12,695 nucleotides of DNA from Amoebophrya sp. AT5.2. Its lineage: Eukaryota > Sar > Dinophyceae > Syndiniales > Amoebophryaceae. This document shows positions 9,376 to 12,695 of the stretch, piece after piece. The number at the start of each line of letters is the position of its first letter. Position 1 is the stretch's first letter. The notes below the pieces were generated by a model. It did no database searches and was not told where the DNA came from. It saw only the letters and a list, made by a program, of their open reading frames with translations. The DNA is taken from assembly GCA_005223375.1 (NCBI GenBank), contig RXOD01005742.1:1-12695 (forward strand), in the 5' to 3' direction. The position numbers and the translations under genes are program-made.

Positions 9376-11066
9376 TCAGCAGAACGGCCTCCTGTGGTGC
9401 AACGCGAGTTGCCCGATCACGGCCTCGCTGCGACTCTTTCCCATGCGGGTTTCTGACGCGGACTGCGGGCGCTGCAGCAGGGAACTCTTTTTCCTCACAT
9501 ACTCCGTGATGCCGCCTTCTCCCTGTTCACCCTGGTCGGGCACCGAACTTCCACTCGGTCCTCTTTTCGCGCCACCGCCCCGCGTGCTGCTGCTGTTTCC
9601 GCTCCGCAAGCTGCTCGAGAAAATGAGCGCCGGGTCCTCGTGCTGCTTCGGCCCGGCGGTCTTACTATTCGTCGCCGCTCCAGCAGCTGCAGTTCCGCGC
9701 CCCGCTCTGGTCGCGCCGCTGACACTCGAACCCGTGTTTCCACCACTGCCGCCACCGTATGAGGGCTTCGCGAAGCTCGACGTCGGCCGCGACTGCGTTC
9801 CCGCGCCGGAGGCGGCGCCCACATTCGCGTTCGCGACCGGAATGCCAGCGGTCTGGAACGCCTGGTGCTGCGCAGCAAGCTGCACCGCCTTCTGGTACTC
9901 ACTGACCCCGCTGGTGCCGATGCCCCGCCCGGCGGGTCCGCTCCGCGTGGCCGTCGGCCGTTTCGGGCCCGGGGACGCGCCCGCCCCGAATCCCGCGGTG
10001 CCGCCCCGCAGACGGCCCGTCCCTGAAGGACCCGGACCCTGCGCCGCCGCGCGGCCAGAAGTCGCAGGACCCTGGTCGCCGTCGTCGCTGTCGCTCGCGA
10101 CGCCGGGGTCGTTTTTGCCGTTCCGCTCGATCACGTTGTTGAAGTTCCGCAGCGCCCCCAACCCTCCGTCTGAGTTGGAGCGCGCGAGCCGCCGCCCAGT
10201 CCGGGTCGTTGCGCCTACGAACATCGCGAAATCGATGTGGAGAATTTTTGTGAATAGAAGTACTTTCGAATCAATCTCGGTCCTGAACAATCGGAGGTAG
10301 TACCTGCCGGCTGGTATCCCCTTTTTCTGTCTCTTGTGGCCGACGTGTAGTTGCCGAGCGGCCCGCCGCCGTCGTTGTTGACTTCTCCGCTGGGCCCCCT
10401 CCCTGCCCCCCCCTTCTTCTTTTCCCGCAGCGCGTTGAGGAAGGCCACCTCGTTTTTCGCGGGCTGGTTCGTTGGTTCCGCGTGCAGCACGGCGTGCAGG
10501 TCGGTCATCGCTTCTGCGAGCAGTTTGGCGTGTTCGTCCTCGTCGTCGTAGTACATTTCGTCCCGCCGCTCCATGAAGGTTACCGCCCGCGCCCTCGCCA
10601 GCCGCGCCTCCGTCGAGTTCAGTTCCGCGAGCGGGTCGGAGCTCCCCTTCTTGCTCATCTTGTTGCCGCCCAGCTGCGTGACCGCCCGCACAGCCAGATT
10701 TGCGTGCTTGTACGCGGAGTACCACTGCCCGCTCTGCAAAAAGCAGTTCGCCAGCGAAGTGAGCGCCTGTGCCCGCAATTCGCGGACGGACCTGCGCGCG
10801 CTGCTGGCACCCGCCTGCGCGGGGGACGCTGCCAGCGCACCCGTGACACCGTCGTCGCCGGCGTCAACATCGGGGGCGAACGAGACGCGGGAAGACGACT
10901 CCCGCTGCTGCTTGTCGCAGAGAGTCAGCAGCGTCTGGAAGTGCTGGATGGCGGTCTCCGTGTCGCCCGAAATAAGCGCGTCGTTCGCGTCGGCCTCCGT
11001 GCGAAACAAATGCTCGGTCGCGGCACAGGCTGCCTCAGCAGCTGGCGGTGGCGCTGCGGCGGCCAT
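9376..11066 (-). CDS. TPR protein with long disordered Gly/Ser/Arg tail (2 exons, unknown family)
   Basis: Exons 11066-10304 and 10214-9376 join in phase 1 to give 533 aa. The N-terminal ~215 residues look like a three-repeat TPR domain of the co-chaperone type: repeat 1 about 25-50 (ANDALISGDTETAIQHFQTL), repeat 2 about 96-128 (ALTSLANCFLQSGQWYSAYK), repeat 3 about 152-212 (ARARAVTF...AMTDLHAVLHAEPTN). Gly/Asp/Ser-rich loops separate them. The rest, from about 215 to 533, is disordered: Gly, Ala, Ser, Arg and Pro-rich, with one short helical piece (SEYQKAVQLAAQHQAF). TPR domains bind partner proteins, sometimes Hsp70/Hsp90 tails; no partner can be named here. The ATG at 11066 begins a clean frame. 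I do not recognise the whole protein. Confidence 0.8.
10215..10303 (-). other. TPR gene intron
   Basis: The 89-nt intron starts GTACTACC and ends TTCGTAG. The phase-1 join forms one Gly codon and connects two long open frames of matching composition. Reading through without splicing leads to stops just past the intron in exon 1's frame. Confidence 0.75.
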
Positions 11067-11598
11067 TCTCAGCTAGGTGGCGGATGAGGATGAGCGGCAC
11101 TGGCTTTATTCCTAAGAGATGTAGTTGACCAAGACAATGGACGACGGGCTACCACAAGATAGCGGCCGCTCTCTGCGCCAATATCTCGCGCTATCGCGAG
11201 TGTTTCCGTTCGCGGCGAATATTAGAAGCAAGCCCACGAAAGATCGCTCAAATGCGAGAGAGCGAAGATTCGAACGACTCTCGACGAACGCTCTCGTATA
11301 CCGAAGTCTCTTCTCGCGAAGCCGACGCTCAAGCCAGTGGCGATGTTTGTGGACATTGCATTCCAGCCAAAACCCAATATTTCTCTGTGCGGTTAACGGT
11401 GGTGTGCTAAGGTGTTCAATCTGATGTCTCGAGGCCAACACAGGAATGAGCGTTACTTGGTACTTTAGGTCATCCAGACCATGTGAAATCGAGAATGAAC
11501 TGGTACTGGCGCTCTAAATATATTATGTTCCTCGCAGCGGCATATATACCAGCGTCCACCACCAAAGAAGCCGCTCCACCTTCGCGTCTAGCAGCGGC
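11067..11598. other. Spacer between the TBC gene stop and the TPR start
   Basis: This 532-bp stretch holds no recognisable gene. It has short palindromes (AGCGGCCGCT at 11161-11170; CTCGCG-CTAT-CGCGAG at 11185-11200) and a minus-strand AATAAA (plus TTTATT at 11105-11110) that lies only 39 bases before the TPR start codon. Confidence 0.55.
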
Positions 11599-12182
11599 TC
11601 ACGACATCACCGCCGGCAACCTCAAGCTCTTCATCAGTTCCGCTTTTTCGTGCGCGCCCGCGAAGCCCTCACGCATGATGTGGCACTGTGTGAGCAACAG
11701 CTCCAGGTTCCACACGGTCCAATTGGTGGTGGGGAGTTTCTGCAGAAACATGATCACTTGTTGGAAGTCGGTCGCCGACAAAAGTTCCTTCTCCCACGTG
11801 GTGAGGAACGTCGCCACGAAGAAAGTCAGGAACTGGTCGAACTCCGAGGCGTGGTCGTGCAGTTCCGATATGTATCTGGAGTGGCGATAAGAAAGTTTTA
11901 CAGACAAGAGCGCTTGCCGTAGGTACACCTACAACATTTCTGCGGAACTCCTCCTACACTCCAGTTCGGCCACGACTCCTACCACGACTCCTTGCGCCTC
12001 CTACTCACACGTCAGAAAATTTTTGAAAAACAGACACCCCGAAAAAAGCGCTCGATCGATTCCTGTACGTGTCCCAGAGGCGTATGACGCACTCGATCGG
12101 CATTTCGCGCGCCAGCAGGCAGTTAAACCAGCGGAACGTGACCTGCAGCAGTTCCACGCCTTTTTTTTCGCGGAGAAGCAGT
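11599..12182 (-). CDS. C-terminal exons of a TBC1D22/Gyp1-type Rab GTPase-activating protein (partial gene)
   Basis: Two exons are well supported: 12182-12069 and 11875-11599, joined in phase 2 across a 193-nt intron (12068-11876, GTACAGG...CTCCAG). They encode GVELLQVTFRWFNCLLARE, then CVIRLWDTY, which is completed across the join to ISELHD, then FDQFLTFFVATFLTTWEKELL and DFQQVIMFLQKLPTTNW. This order of FRW, REMP, RLWDTY, FLxxWxxELL and FLQxLPTxxW is the C-terminal half of the TBC domain of the TBC1D22/Gyp1 group. Such proteins speed GTP hydrolysis on Rab GTPases at Golgi or endosomal membranes. The catalytic Arg and Gln fingers lie in the N-terminal half, beyond the right edge. The protein ends about 15 residues after the last helix, at a stop ending at 11599. 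Upstream exons are partly obscured by repeat-rich introns. Confidence 0.88.
11876..12068 (-). other. TBC gene last intron
   Basis: The 193-nt GT-AG intron splits the conserved RLWDTY motif after the second base of its Thr codon; removal restores it exactly. Confidence 0.85.
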
Positions 12183-12199
12183 CTGTGGCAGCGGTATAT
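12177..12199. repeat. 23-bp direct repeat copy (second at 12623-12645)
   Basis: The 23 bases starting AGCAGTCTGTGGCAGCGG and ending TATAT are identical at 12177-12199 and 12623-12645. On the minus strand both copies end in the same intron 3' splice site, ATACCGCTGCCACAG, followed by ACTGCT. Confidence 0.92.
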
Positions 12200-12613
12200 T
12201 TAGGGGTAGGATTTTTCTACAGGAGCGACGATAGCGGCAATTGTCACGAACCCCATACCCCAGATCAATACTTTGCATACAGGGGCAGTAGGCGCCGGCG
12301 AAGTCAGTCGCTGAGCGGCCCTGATTAGTCCTGCTTCCCATCAATAGCCAGAACCTGCGAGCGCGACCCCCATGTCGACCCCCACTTTGGAGACCATGAC
12401 GGCACGCCTTTATCCAAACTCCCTTGCCGAAAGATCCGCGAAGCATCTGCCCTACACGTGGCAGAGCCCTACACGTAGGAGCAGATCGGCATTAATTAAA
12501 AGCTGCGCGCCCCATTAATTAAAAGGCCTTGTTGGACAGAAGCTCCAGCCGGGAGTGCGGCCACAGAGGTGCTTTCTTGGGTTCCTTCCTGCCCATCTAC
12601 CGCTGCCACAGAC
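12183..12613 (-). mobile_element. Introner-like intron bounded by ~20-bp terminal inverted repeats
   Basis: This proposed 431-nt intron lies between a copy of AGCAGTCTGTGGCAGCGGTA (minus strand, starting at 12617) and its exact reverse complement (minus strand, 12196-12177). Both splice sites fall within the repeats: the 3' site is CCACAG/AC and the mirrored 5' site is A/GTCTGTGG. The interior has paired direct repeats and no coding frame I recognise. Introns with terminal inverted repeats (introners) are known in several protists, including dinoflagellate relatives. I see no transposase and no clear target-site duplication. A repeat-rich ordinary intron is the alternative. Confidence 0.5.
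12364..12525. repeat. Cluster of short paired direct repeats inside the introner-like intron
   Basis: Three pairs lie in a row: CGACCCCCA at 12364-12372 and 12376-12384; CCCTACACGT at 12450-12459 and 12467-12476; CATTAATTAAAAG at 12490-12502 and 12513-12525. The middle pair also sits inside small inverted repeats (TCTGCC/GGCAGA and ATCTGC/GCAGAT). Confidence 0.85.
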
Positions 12614-12642
12614 TGCTCGAAGAGCAGTCTGTGGCAGCGGTA
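12598..12642. repeat. Perfect 21-bp inverted repeat with 3-base loop
   Basis: Arms 12598-12618 and 12622-12642 are exact reverse complements, separated by GAA at 12619-12621. The right arm plus three further bases recurs as a 23-bp direct repeat at 12177-12199. On the minus strand it joins the 3' end of one predicted intron to the 5' end of the next. A hairpin this perfect could also arise from an assembly or amplification artefact. Confidence 0.9.
12614..12628 (-). CDS. Candidate 15-nt microexon of the TBC gene
   Basis: The 15 bases between two copies of a shared repeat, with CACAG before and GTCTGT after, keep phase 2 on both sides. Included, the protein reads LLFEQLLLREKKGVELLQ into FRWFNC, which suits the helix before the FRW motif in this family. 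Evidence is phase and plausibility only; the donor GTCTGT is weak, and an alternative donor GTAGAT 18 bases after this donor at 12613 would give a longer exon. Confidence 0.35.
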
Positions 12643-12695
12643 TATGAACAGAAAGGACAATGAGGCACAGAAGTCATGGCGCCGGACGATTGATG

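Noticed and set aside
9443..10300. Plus-strand open frame of 285 codons opposite the TPR gene
   Set aside because: It crosses the predicted intron and has only Pro/Ala/Val-rich antisense composition; the minus strand has TPR repeats and a phase-matched splice.
12123..12446. Minus-strand open frame of 107 codons over the TBC exon and upstream intron
   Set aside because: It uses a different frame from the conserved FRWFNC exon, lies mostly in repeat-rich intron and has no recognisable content.
12364..12525. CRISPR-like array from the paired short repeats
   Set aside because: Each repeat occurs only twice, with different sequences per pair, in an intron of a eukaryotic gene.

Overview
This window looks like nuclear DNA of a gene-dense protist. 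It carries spliced genes with short GT-AG introns and eukaryote-specific families: the mRNA 3'-end factor WDR33/Pfs2, a PUS1-type tRNA pseudouridine synthase, a TBC Rab-GAP and a TPR protein. Coding exons are GC-rich and full of low-complexity Gly/Ser/Ala/Lys stretches, and spacers are less GC-rich. All five genes lie on the minus strand. A one-way gene array plus an octotricopeptide-like protein fits an alveolate, perhaps a compact dinoflagellate relative such as a syndinian. That placement is inference; I see no spliced-leader relic or marker gene that proves it.

Layout, read 5' to 3' on the minus strand. (1) 12695-11599: the 3' part of a TBC1D22/Gyp1-type Rab-GAP gene, running off the right edge. 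Two of its introns end in the same repeat, and one of them is bounded by 20-bp terminal inverted repeats. (2) 11066-9376: a two-exon TPR protein of unknown family with a long disordered tail. (3) 8685-6107: a two-exon PUS1-like synthase with an acid-free, Arg/Ser-rich leader. (4) 5342-2166: a five-exon WDR33/Pfs2/FY homologue. (5) 1694-1: an open frame of 564 codons, running off the left edge, whose end resembles OPR/RAP helical-repeat organelle RNA-binding proteins. Spacers of 471-764 bp hold no gene I can support.

Three of the genes act on RNA (tRNA modification, mRNA 3'-end formation, probable organelle RNA binding) and one on Rab trafficking. I see no operon-like functional link; the shared orientation is the only common trait. 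Exon joins were set by matching GT/AG, reading phase and continuity of conserved domains; each join needs cDNA confirmation. The most unusual item is the inverted-repeat-bounded, introner-like intron in the TBC gene and the perfect 21-bp palindrome beside it, which appears to contain a 15-nt microexon.
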